Shown: piece by piece, positions 1 to 9,600 of the stretch
Layout of the letters: the number at the start of each line of letters is the position of its first letter
Numbering within the stretch: the stretch's first letter is position 1
Source: a virus
Reading direction: 5' to 3' (one strand)
Virus record (IMG/VR): IMGVR_UViG_3300023174_003114
Coordinates: 1 to 50,934 of that record
DNA: 50,934 nt
The notes under the pieces: generated by a model
Databases searched by the model: none
Seen by the model: the letters and a program-made list of their open reading frames with translations, nothing else
Told to the model about the DNA's origin: nothing
Made by a program: the position numbers and the translations under genes

Positions 1-388
1 GTTTTTGTAAATCTTTTAGAACGCTTTTGATTGATGGCTCACCGTAACGCATGGCCATGACAACTTCTACATCTTTGCCCAAACTTTGTTTGACAGCCTC
101 TACCTGCTTCTCAGTGTATACACGCAAGGGACTACCTTCTTCAGTCCATATGCTTTTGTATTTGGCTGCACTCTTACTGGGTCTAACTCTCAGTATGATT
201 CCATGTAATATGATGCGCCATACTGCTGCTGGGATTTCTACTACACGTGGATCAGCTAAAAATTCAGCTAGATATTCACGTAATGCTTTGGCTGTAGGAG
301 CGGTAGGAGTGCCTAATTGTACTAATACTACCGCTGTAGTTAATGAATCACCATGTTGGTAATCCTTGTTTGCTGTAAATCTATTCAT
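1..388 (-). CDS. hemH: ferrochelatase, N-terminal part (cut by window edge)
   Basis: Ferrochelatase inserts ferrous iron into protoporphyrin IX, the last step of heme synthesis. The frame starts at ATG 388 and is open to the window edge, giving 129 residues. Seen in order: VVLVQLGTP (20-28), [12 protein letters not shown] (42-53), RPSKSAAKY (69-77), GSPL (85-88) and AMRYGEPSI (112-120), all conserved blocks of bacterial HemH in the right order and spacing. The catalytic His and Glu lie in the missing C-terminal two thirds, so activity cannot be judged. The start lies three bases after the stop of the glycosyltransferase/oxygenase gene, so the two are probably cotranscribed. With hemF and hemA further right this is one of three heme-pathway genes in the window. 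Confidence 0.9.
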   Translation of the reverse strand, partial: MNRFTANKDYQHGDSLTTAVVLVQLGTPTAPTAKALREYLAEFLADPRVVEIPAAVWRIILHGIILRVRPSKSAAKYKSIWTEEGSPLRVYTEKQVEAVKQSLGKDVEVVMAMRYGEPSIKSVLKDLQK

Positions 389-391
389 ATA

Positions 392-1891
392 TCACTCTGC
401 ATCAAAAAAGAACATGTGCCACATTCTACAATTTTCGATATTGTCTCCAAAATATTCCATGGCAGCATGAATAAGACCGCCATCATAAATGACCAATCTA
501 TTAAACACATTGCCCACAATGTCCACATCCTCATAGATCGTTCCATCTAAGAAAGTGATCTGATTAAAACAGTCCATTATACGTGGATGGCTACAATGGC
601 GCACTTTATTCTTTTTATAAGCAGCCATTCTAGTACCTGCTTGAAACGGAGCGTCAGGAGTCAAGTAAATTAGGCCTGCCCAACGTTGAAAATCTGTGTG
701 CCAAGTAGTATTTTCACCTGCTACATTATGTTGGAAACGTCCATTCATTCCGTGACTTTCCCAATTGGTAATTTTTAGTCCCATGATTTGTTCAAACTTT
801 TCTTTAAGACCAGGAAAGAAGAACTGTTTACGAGTACGTTTGCCTATGTAACCAGGATCGTCAAAGAATTCTTGACGCATGGCAAACTCACGCACTGAAT
901 AAGGATCATCATAGAAATCATCCACAATCCAAATACGTTGTTTAGCTTCTTTACCCATGGTAATTGCTGGCATGTGTTCAAAATCAAACTTAAATGGTTG
1001 ATATTGTGCTTCTGCACCTTCTGGATAATAGGGACTGAAGTAATTATATAATCTTTGATTGTCAAATATCTGTCTAGGTAAGTCACTGGTGTCATGGGAT
1101 TTCATCAAATGCCCACGTACTGCCACTGGATCTTGTTGTCCATCTATGGGAACAAAGGTATTCAAGTACTTTTGTCTTAGTTCGTGTCCCAATGTGCTAT
1201 GTTCACAATAAAAGTGGCTGTCCTTGTAGGTTTGCCATTTTCTAGCATTTGATCCCATCCATTGCAGTTTCCAACCTGCGTCCTGTATTAGGCTATTGTC
1301 CTGTAAGTACACACTGGGCACATCCACCCAAGTCCATTGTCCATCTCTAGTTTTTTCTCTACGAAAATCACTGAGTGTGTGTTTTTTAAAATGCTCACTA
1401 CGACACACATAGGCCTGTCTATTTTGAATAATACTTCCAGTATCAATGCTTTTTAATCTAAAATTAACATGCCCACTTAGATGAGCCATTGGCAACCTCA
1501 AACAGCTATCTGGTGATGCAATACTCACAGCCCTATAATAATCAATAAATCCATAGTTGGGAATTTCATCTGCGTATGTTACGAACACAATAGTATTTGG
1601 AGGAATGGCTTTGATCATGCTATCAAATAGCATGTCATGTCTTTCTTCCATAGTGTCGCCGTTTTTTGGCAAGTCTTCTCTTAGAACTTGTACAATTTTG
1701 ATTTTGTCTTTGGGCAGTTCTAAATGATCGAGATCTTCTATTAAACTAAATTCCCGTGTACCACCAGAAAGCGTATAATTGGCTTCTGAAATTATAAATT
1801 CATCAAACCTATCATAGAGATATGTCAAACGTAGTTCTAATAATTCTCGTTCGCCTTGATAAGTAAAACAATTTATTACTTTTTGATCCAC
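392..1891 (-). CDS. GT17-like glycosyltransferase fused to a 2OG-Fe(II) oxygenase-like domain
   Basis: A 499-residue two-domain protein. Residues 1 to about 240 look like family GT17 (N-acetylglucosaminyltransferase type): INCFTYQGERELLELRL at 6-22, EFIISEANYTLSG at 31-43 and an acidic DEIPNYG at 108-114. Residues about 315-499 look like a DUF6445/2OG-Fe(II) oxygenase fold: VDDFYDDPYSVREFA, then an iron-binding HxD (H398, D400), a distal His (H475) and Arg489 before the final strand. An upstream AAAGGAAC Shine-Dalgarno supports ATG 1891; a weak late-promoter-like TTAAATAA lies at 1915-1922. It probably modifies a glycan or small molecule; substrate unknown. It directly precedes hemH. Domain assignments are by motif, the fusion is directly seen. 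Confidence 0.7.
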   Translation of the reverse strand: MDQKVINCFTYQGERELLELRLTYLYDRFDEFIISEANYTLSGGTREFSLIEDLDHLELPKDKIKIVQVLREDLPKNGDTMEERHDMLFDSMIKAIPPNTIVFVTYADEIPNYGFIDYYRAVSIASPDSCLRLPMAHLSGHVNFRLKSIDTGSIIQNRQAYVCRSEHFKKHTLSDFRREKTRDGQWTWVDVPSVYLQDNSLIQDAGWKLQWMGSNARKWQTYKDSHFYCEHSTLGHELRQKYLNTFVPIDGQQDPVAVRGHLMKSHDTSDLPRQIFDNQRLYNYFSPYYPEGAEAQYQPFKFDFEHMPAITMGKEAKQRIWIVDDFYDDPYSVREFAMRQEFFDDPGYIGKRTRKQFFFPGLKEKFEQIMGLKITNWESHGMNGRFQHNVAGENTTWHTDFQRWAGLIYLTPDAPFQAGTRMAAYKKNKVRHCSHPRIMDCFNQITFLDGTIYEDVDIVGNVFNRLVIYDGGLIHAAMEYFGDNIENCRMWHMFFFDAE

Positions 1892-1948
1892 TTTAGTTCC
1901 TTTGTTATATACGCTTATTTAAGCCTATACAGCAAGGTCTAAAAATTT

Positions 1949-2314
1949 TCAGCCTATAATTACGTCGTCTGAACCACTGATAATGGTATGATTGTAGTGT
2001 CCATCTGAGTTATATTTGTCGTCTATTCTTCCCATGCCAAGACCATTGACAAACACTGTGGAGCTGCAAGTACTCAATTTAGGAGTATGATCCACTGGAG
2101 CTGGGACACAGGGCACTCCATCTGGGTGTGTGGTCATGGTGTCACCTTCTCTTACAGCACCATAACCATTGATCAATACATCACTACTTCCTGATACGCT
2201 GGCCTGCGTAGTAGGTGTATTCCAATGATAAACCCTTTTCCCACAAGCAGCTCCTTGTGCGCCGTCTGTGGCTGCTACCTTGCTTGCTCCGTTAGATAAA
2301 GCTGCTCCTGGCAT
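1949..2314 (-). CDS. PAAR-domain protein, likely tail-spike tip
   Basis: A 121-residue protein rich in Gly, Ser and Asp with two PAAR-like repeats: SGSSDVLINGYGAVREGD, followed by a Cys/His-containing block (DGVPCVPAPVDH), then CSSTVFVNGLGMGRIDD and a closing GHYNHTIISGSDDVIIG. PAAR proteins form a zinc-stabilised cone that caps the spike of contractile injection machines; T4 gp5.4 is the phage example. The start codon overlaps the stop of the nuclease gene (TGATG), so translation is coupled. Being the last gene of a fibre-fibre-nuclease-PAAR run fits a baseplate or spike role. Confidence 0.82.
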   Translation of the reverse strand: MPGAALSNGASKVAATDGAQGAACGKRVYHWNTPTTQASVSGSSDVLINGYGAVREGDTMTTHPDGVPCVPAPVDHTPKLSTCSSTVFVNGLGMGRIDDKYNSDGHYNHTIISGSDDVIIG

Positions 2315-3117
2315 CAGTCAGCCTTCCCACATTTGGCACGCTTTGCATTGGTCAGTGCCCCAAAGTTTACTGGCCATTCCTTACCTGGCTGTAACTCTAC
2401 TGCACCTTTAGGATATGCAAATTGCACGCCTGCTGCTGATTGAATTTGGCTAATAGGCTGTCTAAATTTAGTAAGATCATTACCCAATCCACCAGCATGT
2501 GGGAACTGCCATCCTGCTATTTCATTGGTCTGATCGTTGATCACAATCTTATAAAAACTAGAAGGAACAACAATGCCTGTGCCAATTTTCTTATCTTGAG
2601 CAGTGTACACAGCACCTACATATATAGTATAATTTTGATTAGTTTGAACAGCCCAACCTCTTACACTAGTTTCTAATAATTTCCAAATGCCTCTGTTCAA
2701 TCCACCTAGTTGTGGATACATGTTGGTCATTAGAAAACTTTCGTATTCTACTTGCTGGTCCCAACTCATGTCACCATCTGGAGCAGCATGGCCTTTGTCA
2801 TAGCCTGTACCTGTGTAATCATCTGGTCTTGGACCATTTGCCACACTGGCATCAGCTACAAAAGCATTGGTACGCTCAACACAGCCCAATGCATTAGCAG
2901 GAGTTAATGTATAAGCTACATACCCTGGAATCTTAGCAGTGGCATCATATGCACTTAGATATGCTCTACGACAAATAGGTTGTAGAGTTTTAGTTGTTTG
3001 AGCAAAGCCATATGGACTGTGTACTTGACAACGCTCTAAGGGTAAAGGCGGTGTTTGATTCCAAGCAAAACTGGGCAAGCTTATGCCCATTAACAAAGCT
3101 AATACTAAAGTTTTCAT
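2314..3117 (-). CDS. secreted DNA/RNA non-specific endonuclease (beta-beta-alpha metal type)
   Basis: A 267-residue protein with an N-terminal signal peptide (MKTLVLALLMGISLPSFA, likely cut after SFA). The mature part has the Endonuclease_NS pattern: GYDKGHAAP with the general-base His of the DRGH-type motif (DKGH here), followed by SFLMTNMYPQ and LNRGIWKLLE, where the Asn residues help hold the catalytic metal. Such enzymes cut DNA and RNA without sequence preference outside the cytoplasm. The start overlaps the fibre stop (ATGA), with AGGAAG just upstream, and the stop overlaps the PAAR start. It may act in the periplasm or be carried with the spike; the signal peptide favours export. Confidence 0.85.
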   Translation of the reverse strand: MKTLVLALLMGISLPSFAWNQTPPLPLERCQVHSPYGFAQTTKTLQPICRRAYLSAYDATAKIPGYVAYTLTPANALGCVERTNAFVADASVANGPRPDDYTGTGYDKGHAAPDGDMSWDQQVEYESFLMTNMYPQLGGLNRGIWKLLETSVRGWAVQTNQNYTIYVGAVYTAQDKKIGTGIVVPSSFYKIVINDQTNEIAGWQFPHAGGLGNDLTKFRQPISQIQSAAGVQFAYPKGAVELQPGKEWPVNFGALTNAKRAKCGKAD

Positions 3118-4109
3118 AATCTTCCTACCATTGCTTCTACCATGCCGTATTGACCATCAAATGATTCTAGGCTTTTGCCTATGATAGAACCAATTTTGGG
3201 ATTGTCAGTGGATTTGGCGTATCCATCCCCAGCTGACACTAAAAAGTCACCTTTATTTACCTTGCCCTTAACTCTCACTGGTGTTCTTCCTTGCAGAGCA
3301 ATTGCTACTACATGTTCACCTTCACACTCACTGTTCATTAAATATGCAGGATTTTGTGACACTACACCAGCAAGCCGTTGTGTATCCGCATCAGCTACGG
3401 TCACTTCCTTTTCCCCGCCAATCATTAACACAATACCGTAATCGTATTGTTGATCAGATACATAATTTTCCGCCAAGTCAGCATAACGTGCTGATGTGGC
3501 AGTACCAGTCATAACACCGGCACTAAAATTACCACTGGCATCACGAGCAATAATAGCACTTGCTGTGTTGGCGCTAGTGGCTGTAGTGGCAGAGTTACTT
3601 ACTTTGCCAGCTGTGCTAATTGTTGATAGATATGTGTCAGCAATGGCTGATCCTTGCCATACTCCAGTGCCAATAGTACCAACACTAGTCAAACTACTAC
3701 CAGTAACTGTGCTGTTTAATGTAGCACCAGTTAAAGTGCCAGCGGCTGCTGTTACGGTAATTGCCGCGCTGCCATCAAATGCTACACCGTTAATATTAAC
3801 CGTTGCCGCTAGTTTAGTTGCAGTAGCAGCATTGCCTGTACAACTTGCAGAACTACCTGTGGTATTTTGATTTAATGTAGGAAAAGTACAATTTGATAAT
3901 GTCCCGCTTGTTGGTGTGCCTAATGCTCCGCCACTATATAACAAAGTTCCTGATGTTGGTAATGTTACATTGGTTGCGCCTGTTGTGGTTAGAGTAACGG
4001 CGTTTGCGCCGCTTAGTGTTAAAGATGCACTGGCTACACCTAGATTACTAATAGAGTTGGCGTTTGCATCTAATCCACTCTTTACTGAAAAACTTCTTTT
4101 AGTTGCCAT
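3114..4109 (-). CDS. short tail-fibre-like protein with conserved C-terminal domain
   Basis: A 331-residue protein. The N-terminal 60 residues (SGLDANANSISNLGVASASL and the Thr-rich repeat after it) are closely similar to the start of the 833-residue fibre immediately upstream. The middle is Ala/Thr/Gly repeat typical of a fibrous shaft. The C-terminal part from about 205 (ARYADLAENYVSDQ, then YDYGIVLMIGG, LAGVVSQNPAYLMN, VALQGRTPVRVKG, KGDFLVSAGDGYA) resembles the C-terminal domain of T4-like marine-phage fibre proteins. GAGGAAAAGGG precedes ATG 4109. It is the first gene of an overlapping trio with the nuclease and PAAR genes. Receptor specificity unknown. Confidence 0.75.
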   Translation of the reverse strand: MATKRSFSVKSGLDANANSISNLGVASASLTLSGANAVTLTTTGATNVTLPTSGTLLYSGGALGTPTSGTLSNCTFPTLNQNTTGSSASCTGNAATATKLAATVNINGVAFDGSAAITVTAAAGTLTGATLNSTVTGSSLTSVGTIGTGVWQGSAIADTYLSTISTAGKVSNSATTATSANTASAIIARDASGNFSAGVMTGTATSARYADLAENYVSDQQYDYGIVLMIGGEKEVTVADADTQRLAGVVSQNPAYLMNSECEGEHVVAIALQGRTPVRVKGKVNKGDFLVSAGDGYAKSTDNPKIGSIIGKSLESFDGQYGMVEAMVGRL

Positions 4110-4140
4110 TTGATTCCCTTTTCCTCAAATTTTAGGCTAT

Positions 4141-6642
4141 TTAAATTGCTACTGCTCTAATGGCTACATTGAATGTTGTTGCTGCATTTGTTGGTGTAGT
4201 TAATAATCTAATATTACCTCCAGATATATCCATGTCAAATATGGCCAAAGCGGCTGAAGAATATATTTCACCATACTCTGTCATATATACTGTTGTACCA
4301 TCATGTACAGCTAATATCTTAGTTAAATGATAGCTGGTACTACTGGTTATCGATACTAAAAATTCCACACTTCTATATGTGGCAATGGCCAATTGAGCAA
4401 CTACTTGATTAGCTGTTGTTGTAGTTGTTGTAAGTGTGGCAGTATCTTCTAATAATAAGCTGTCAATTGTAATGCTGCCCGCAGCAATTGATCCAGTGCC
4501 AGTAATTGATGGACTGTTAATAGTAGGACTTGTATCCAACACAGCCTTACCAGTACCAGTCTTGTCTGTGATTTGATATGTATTAATTTTGAATACATTG
4601 CCTGTGCCAGCAGTATCAAATGTCTTGTTGGTAAACACATCAGTAGTGGCTTTACCTACTAGTGTGTCAGTGCTCGTTGGCAATGTTAATGTACCAGTAT
4701 TAGAGATTGAACTAATAACTGGACTGGTTAGTGTTTTGTTAGTTAAAGTCTGTGCGGTTGTTTTATCAACTGTGGTAGCAGTATCTATAGCAATGGTCAC
4801 TGCTGCTGAACCATTATAGCTGGTTCCGCTTAGGCCAGTTCCAATAGTCAATGTTTGGGAAGCCGAGGCAGTTACAGTTACACTTCCACCTAAATTAACT
4901 GATTGTCCATTAATTGTAATACTACTATTAGATAATTTATTGTTGGCAATTGAACCAGCTAACATGGTATTAGTAACAGTGCCAGTATCACCAGTTGTTA
5001 CAACAGTACCAGTTATAGCAGGCAATGTTATTGTGTTAGTGCCTGCTATTGCTGTAGCTAATAAATTAATTGTTCCACTAGTTGATCCACTAAAGTTGGC
5101 ACCAGTACTGCCAATAGTTGGTAATGTTAATGTTTTACTGCTTAATGTCTCACTGCCAGCTAATGTGGCCAATGTGCCTGTACTTGGTACTGTCACACTA
5201 GATCCGCCTGATTGAGCTGTTAATGTCAAATTGCCTGTACTGATTGTTAATGTACGTCCTCCGTTGTTAACGCCAGTACCACCATATGTTGAAGTAATTA
5301 CAGTACCTTGCCAAACACCAGTGCCAATTGTGCCTACGGTAGTTAAGCTTGAAGTAACTACTGCTGACCCTAATGTTGTGGCATTGAGTACATCAGCATT
5401 ATTGATTTTAAATGACTTACCAGAAGCTATGTTCCAATGTTCACTACTAGTCCAATTGCTGTTAGTACTATCCCAAGTAATAGTTTTATCTGTGGCACCT
5501 TTAACTGTGATACCTGCACCATCTGCTGTAGTGTCTGTAGGAGAGCCAACTTTGGCCAGTTCAATGTTTTTATCAGTAACACTTAATGTCGTTGAACTTA
5601 AGGTAGTTGTATTACCGTTGACTGTTAAGTTGCCACTGATTACAGTATTACCACCTACACTTAAATCTCCATTAACAGTAGTTGTGCCACCGTTGGAGCT
5701 ACCAATGTTTACGTTACTTGTAGACCCGCTTGCTCCGCCAGTACCAATGTTGACTGTTTTGGTAGTACTTCCAGCTACTGTACCTGTTGAAATATTTGTT
5801 GTACTGGCTGATGTTCCAGTGTATCCAACTGTTAATGCTGTTGAACTGGCAAATGCTCCAAATGTAGCACCACCGTCTATACCAGTTGTAAACGTAGGAC
5901 TTGTTCCAAATACTACTACGCCAGTTCCAGTTTCATCACTGAGAACACTGGCCAATTCACTACTACTTGTTGCAGAAAATACACTTAATTTATTACCAGT
6001 ATAGGCCACTGTGCCACCACCACCAAATCCTACGCTAATTGAGTCAGTGCCTGTGAATGTTAATGTATTACTGGCTGTTAAAGTTTTACCATCTGCAATG
6101 GTCAATGTTGACCCAGTTGCTGGTGTAGTAAGTGTAACCTTATTGATTGTTGTAGCACTGGCTACACCTAATACTGGAGTTGTCAATGTTGGGCTTGTAT
6201 CAAGTACAACTTTACCTGTACCTATTTTATCACTTACTTGTGTGCCATTAATTTTTAATACGTTACCAGTGCCAGCTGTGTCAAATGTCTTATTGGTCAA
6301 CACATCAGTTGTAGCTTTACCTATCAATGTGTCAGTGGCTGCTGGCAATGTCAATGTTCCCGAGGCTGTAGCTGTGGCTTGAACTAAAGTATTGCCACTG
6401 CTAGATCCTGCAAAATTAAGGCCAGTGCTGGCAATTGTTTTACTAGTTAACGTTTCAGTGCCTGACAATGTGGACAATGTGCCTGTTGTAGGCAACGTGA
6501 CTCCAGTTGTACCAGTACTAGTTAATGTAACTGCATATGCTCCATTTAAGGTCAGTGATGCACCGGTTACACCTAAATTTGAAATAGTATTAGCATTATT
6601 ATCTAATCCATTTTTTGCTACAAATCGTTTATTAGTGGCCAT
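4141..6642 (-). CDS. tail-fibre-like repeat protein, 833 aa
   Basis: Made almost wholly of short Thr/Ser/Gly/Val repeats. Units such as TLTLPAATDTLIGKATTDVLTNKTFDTAGTGN recur twice (near residues 95 and 670), and 'TVNGNTTTLSSTTLSVTDKNIELAKVG' marks a block also used in the giant fibre. The last 100 residues (TTTTTTANQVVAQLA, RSVEFLVSITSSTSYH, AVHDGTTVYMTEYGEI, NIRLLTTPTNA) match the C-terminal 100 residues of the 2836-residue fibre. The N-terminus matches the next gene. SD-like GGAATAAAAT precedes ATG 6642. Extended fibrous virion protein is a safe call; which fibre it builds is not known. Confidence 0.75.
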   Translation of the reverse strand: MATNKRFVAKNGLDNNANTISNLGVTGASLTLNGAYAVTLTSTGTTGVTLPTTGTLSTLSGTETLTSKTIASTGLNFAGSSSGNTLVQATATASGTLTLPAATDTLIGKATTDVLTNKTFDTAGTGNVLKINGTQVSDKIGTGKVVLDTSPTLTTPVLGVASATTINKVTLTTPATGSTLTIADGKTLTASNTLTFTGTDSISVGFGGGGTVAYTGNKLSVFSATSSSELASVLSDETGTGVVVFGTSPTFTTGIDGGATFGAFASSTALTVGYTGTSASTTNISTGTVAGSTTKTVNIGTGGASGSTSNVNIGSSNGGTTTVNGDLSVGGNTVISGNLTVNGNTTTLSSTTLSVTDKNIELAKVGSPTDTTADGAGITVKGATDKTITWDSTNSNWTSSEHWNIASGKSFKINNADVLNATTLGSAVVTSSLTTVGTIGTGVWQGTVITSTYGGTGVNNGGRTLTISTGNLTLTAQSGGSSVTVPSTGTLATLAGSETLSSKTLTLPTIGSTGANFSGSTSGTINLLATAIAGTNTITLPAITGTVVTTGDTGTVTNTMLAGSIANNKLSNSSITINGQSVNLGGSVTVTASASQTLTIGTGLSGTSYNGSAAVTIAIDTATTVDKTTAQTLTNKTLTSPVISSISNTGTLTLPTSTDTLVGKATTDVFTNKTFDTAGTGNVFKINTYQITDKTGTGKAVLDTSPTINSPSITGTGSIAAGSITIDSLLLEDTATLTTTTTTANQVVAQLAIATYRSVEFLVSITSSTSYHLTKILAVHDGTTVYMTEYGEIYSSAALAIFDMDISGGNIRLLTTPTNAATTFNVAIRAVAI

Positions 6643-6668
6643 ATTTTATTCCAAGTTATCTAGTATTA

Positions 6669-6676
6669 TATTTATT
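6669..6676 (-). promoter_or_regulatory. late-promoter-like octamer before fibre gene
   Basis: Minus-strand AATAAATA, 26 bases before the ATG at 6642; it differs from the T4 late consensus TATAAATA at the first base. It overlaps the tail of the upstream fibre gene. In AT-rich DNA a single match is weak evidence; the support comes from recurrence at other gene starts. Confidence 0.4.
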
Positions 6677-6677
6677 G

Positions 6678-9600
6678 TTATACTGAAATTGCATTGATTG
6701 AGACCTTATACACAGTATCATTAAACACTGGTGTGGTTAACAATCTAATATTATTAGCTGAAATATCAGCAGTGAATGTGGCCAATAATTGGCTAGGGTT
6801 GGACAAGATCTCTCCGTACTGTGTCAAAAATACACTAGCACCATCATGCACTACTAGAATCTTTAAAGCATGATAATATGCGCCACTGGTCACTGACACT
6901 GTGAATTCTACAGTTCTATATTTTATGCCATTAACTGTGGCTGCTATTTGATCTGTTGCTGTGGTAGTTGTGGTCAGTGTACTTGAATCTATTAGAACTG
7001 TTTCATTATCCAATGTAACTAAACCAGCAGCAATTGATCCAGTGCCTGTGATAGTTGGACTAGACAATGTCTTGTTAGTAAATGTTTCAAGATTGTCTAA
7101 TGTAGCCAATATTCCTGTAATTGGTAATGTTACATTGGTGGTGGCTGTAGTTGTAAAATTAGTACTATATGCGCCTGTAGTAGATAAACTTCCACCCAAG
7201 GTCAATGTATTGGTGCCATTGTTAACGCCAGTGCCGCCATATGTGGGGGCAACAATAGTGCCCTGCCATGTACCAGTGCCAATTGTGCCCACTGAAGTCA
7301 AACTAGATCCAGTTACTCCTGAACCCAAACTTGAAGCTGATAGTACTTGTGTTTCATTAATCTTATAAACTTTGCCAGTAACTAAGTCTAAATTGTCACT
7401 GCTGGTCCAAGACGATGTTGTTCTTTTCCAAACAAAGGTTTTGTCATCAGCACCCTTTACAGTAAGTCCGCCGTTGTCTGCGGTATAGTCCGATACACCA
7501 CCAATATTAAATGTAATTGAGCCCACAGTATTGGCATCATCTGCTTGGAAGGTAAACGAAGTAGTGTTCAATACGTCAACCACTCTGGCATTACTACCAA
7601 AGTCACCAACACCGCTGACCTTGGTCAACAACATACCACCAGTAATTCCAGCAGTGCTGGCTAATCCAGTAATTGTAGATAAACTAGCGGCGTCAGCAAT
7701 TACACCAGTTTTATTATTTGATGCAGAAACCACACCTAATTGAATGTTTTTATCAGCTATGGTAAGCTTGCCAGAAGTTATTGCAACTATTCCACCTAAG
7801 TCAATATTCCCATCAACAGTTAAGTTTTTAAAATTAAGACTGTCACTCCAACTTGGCGCAGAACCTGTACTGACCATGACCTTATTGGCTGTGCCAATGT
7901 TTAACTTGCCCAATGACGTTGTGCCATTGGCATAGATCATATCGCCACTAGTATAGCTGGTTAAATTAGTACCGCCCTTGTTAACTGGTTGAGTAGTATG
8001 ATTAACTGAGTCTAACAAATAACTACTGTTATTGCCGTTTACTGTGGCAGCATCAATCACATTGTCTTTAATAAAGACCTTACCAGCAGTGACTCCATCA
8101 CCTATAGTAAATTGACTTTTACTAAATGCTACCACACCACTGTTGGAGTATAGTGCGTCACCACGAGTTCCATCTACTGGATCAATGTTTAATGTGACAT
8201 CGGCGTAGAATTTATTAACACCACCATTTGTGAAAAAATCACCTGTTAAACTTAAAGGACTATTAGTGCCTGTTTTTAAAGTTTGAACAGCTCGAGCCCA
8301 ACTGCTATCACCTCTGAGGAAAGTTCCAGTATTGGCTGTACCAGTGGCTAGTCTACTGGTGTTAATTATACCACTAACTATGTTACTGGCATCAATGTTA
8401 TTGGCACTTAAACTACTCCAGTTAATGGCCAATGTAGATCCAGTATTGACCACTGAGGTAATCTGTACATTTTGTAAAGTAAATGTAGCTGAGCCACTGC
8501 CAGTGCTAGACAAGTTAATAGGGTTAAAAGTCTGACCATTTATACTGGACAATGCATCTGCTTTTAATTGATGTAGGGTAAAGCTATTTGTAGTTACAGA
8601 TCCAATAAAATAAAAATTACCAGATGGTATGCCATTTGGCAATGATGAGCCTGTTAGACAAATAGGATCGCCTGTGCTAAATCCGTGTGTGGGCAAATAT
8701 ATGGTATCTTTGATTAGATCAACAGCATTTACGGTTAGGCTTTGTGTACCTGTGCCGCTACTAACAAATGCAATCTTATTTTGTATTGTATAATCAGTAC
8801 ATAATTCAACGGTATTACTGTCATATACTTTAATATAATATACACTGCCACCAACTAAGCCACCTATATTAACATACGGTGATGATGTATATTTTACAGG
8901 ATCACCATTACTAAATCCATGACTGCTAATAGTTATTCTACTGTTAATATAATCAACATTTCCGCCCACTGAAGCTGCATTGAATGACTTTACTGAGTTT
9001 GTAGTTAAAGTGACAGTATTGATTAAGGCATTGTTATCATAGATATATTCTGGAACAATACTACTTGCTGTAAACTTTTGTGAACCTACAATATCTACAT
9101 ACAATCTCTTTTGAATACTAGTAACTCTTATACTAAATTGAACAGCATAAGTGCCACCAATATTAGTATATGCAGCACGTATTTGATCGTTAACAGCATA
9201 GCCACTGCCACCTCTAACCAAATAAACATTGGTCACTGAACCATTAGTTACTGTAATGTCTGCTATGGCACCTGTGCCAGTTCCAGTAATTGATACTAAA
9301 GGCACATTAGTATAAACTTGGAACCCTGATGCTGGTGTATATCCAGATCCACCTACAATATTTGCGTTATCAAGTGAATAAAGTACACCGTATACTGTAT
9401 CAGTAACAGTACCTATTGCTTGATAATTAGCACCAACTACTGATGTTATGCCTGTAAAATCATAATCCTTTGAAGGATCCAATACTAAAAATTGACTAGG
9501 TGCCTGTTCAGATAGAATATAGTTAACAGTTTGTCCAGTAGTAATTGAGCCTACATTACTAGGAGTGACTGATTGATTAGTGTCGCTTGGGGTACTGTCA

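Noticed and set aside
1922-1958. Direct repeat AGCCTATA (1922-1929 and 1951-1958) as an attachment site
   Set aside because: Eight bases only, no integrase or tRNA nearby; likely chance in an AT-rich gap.
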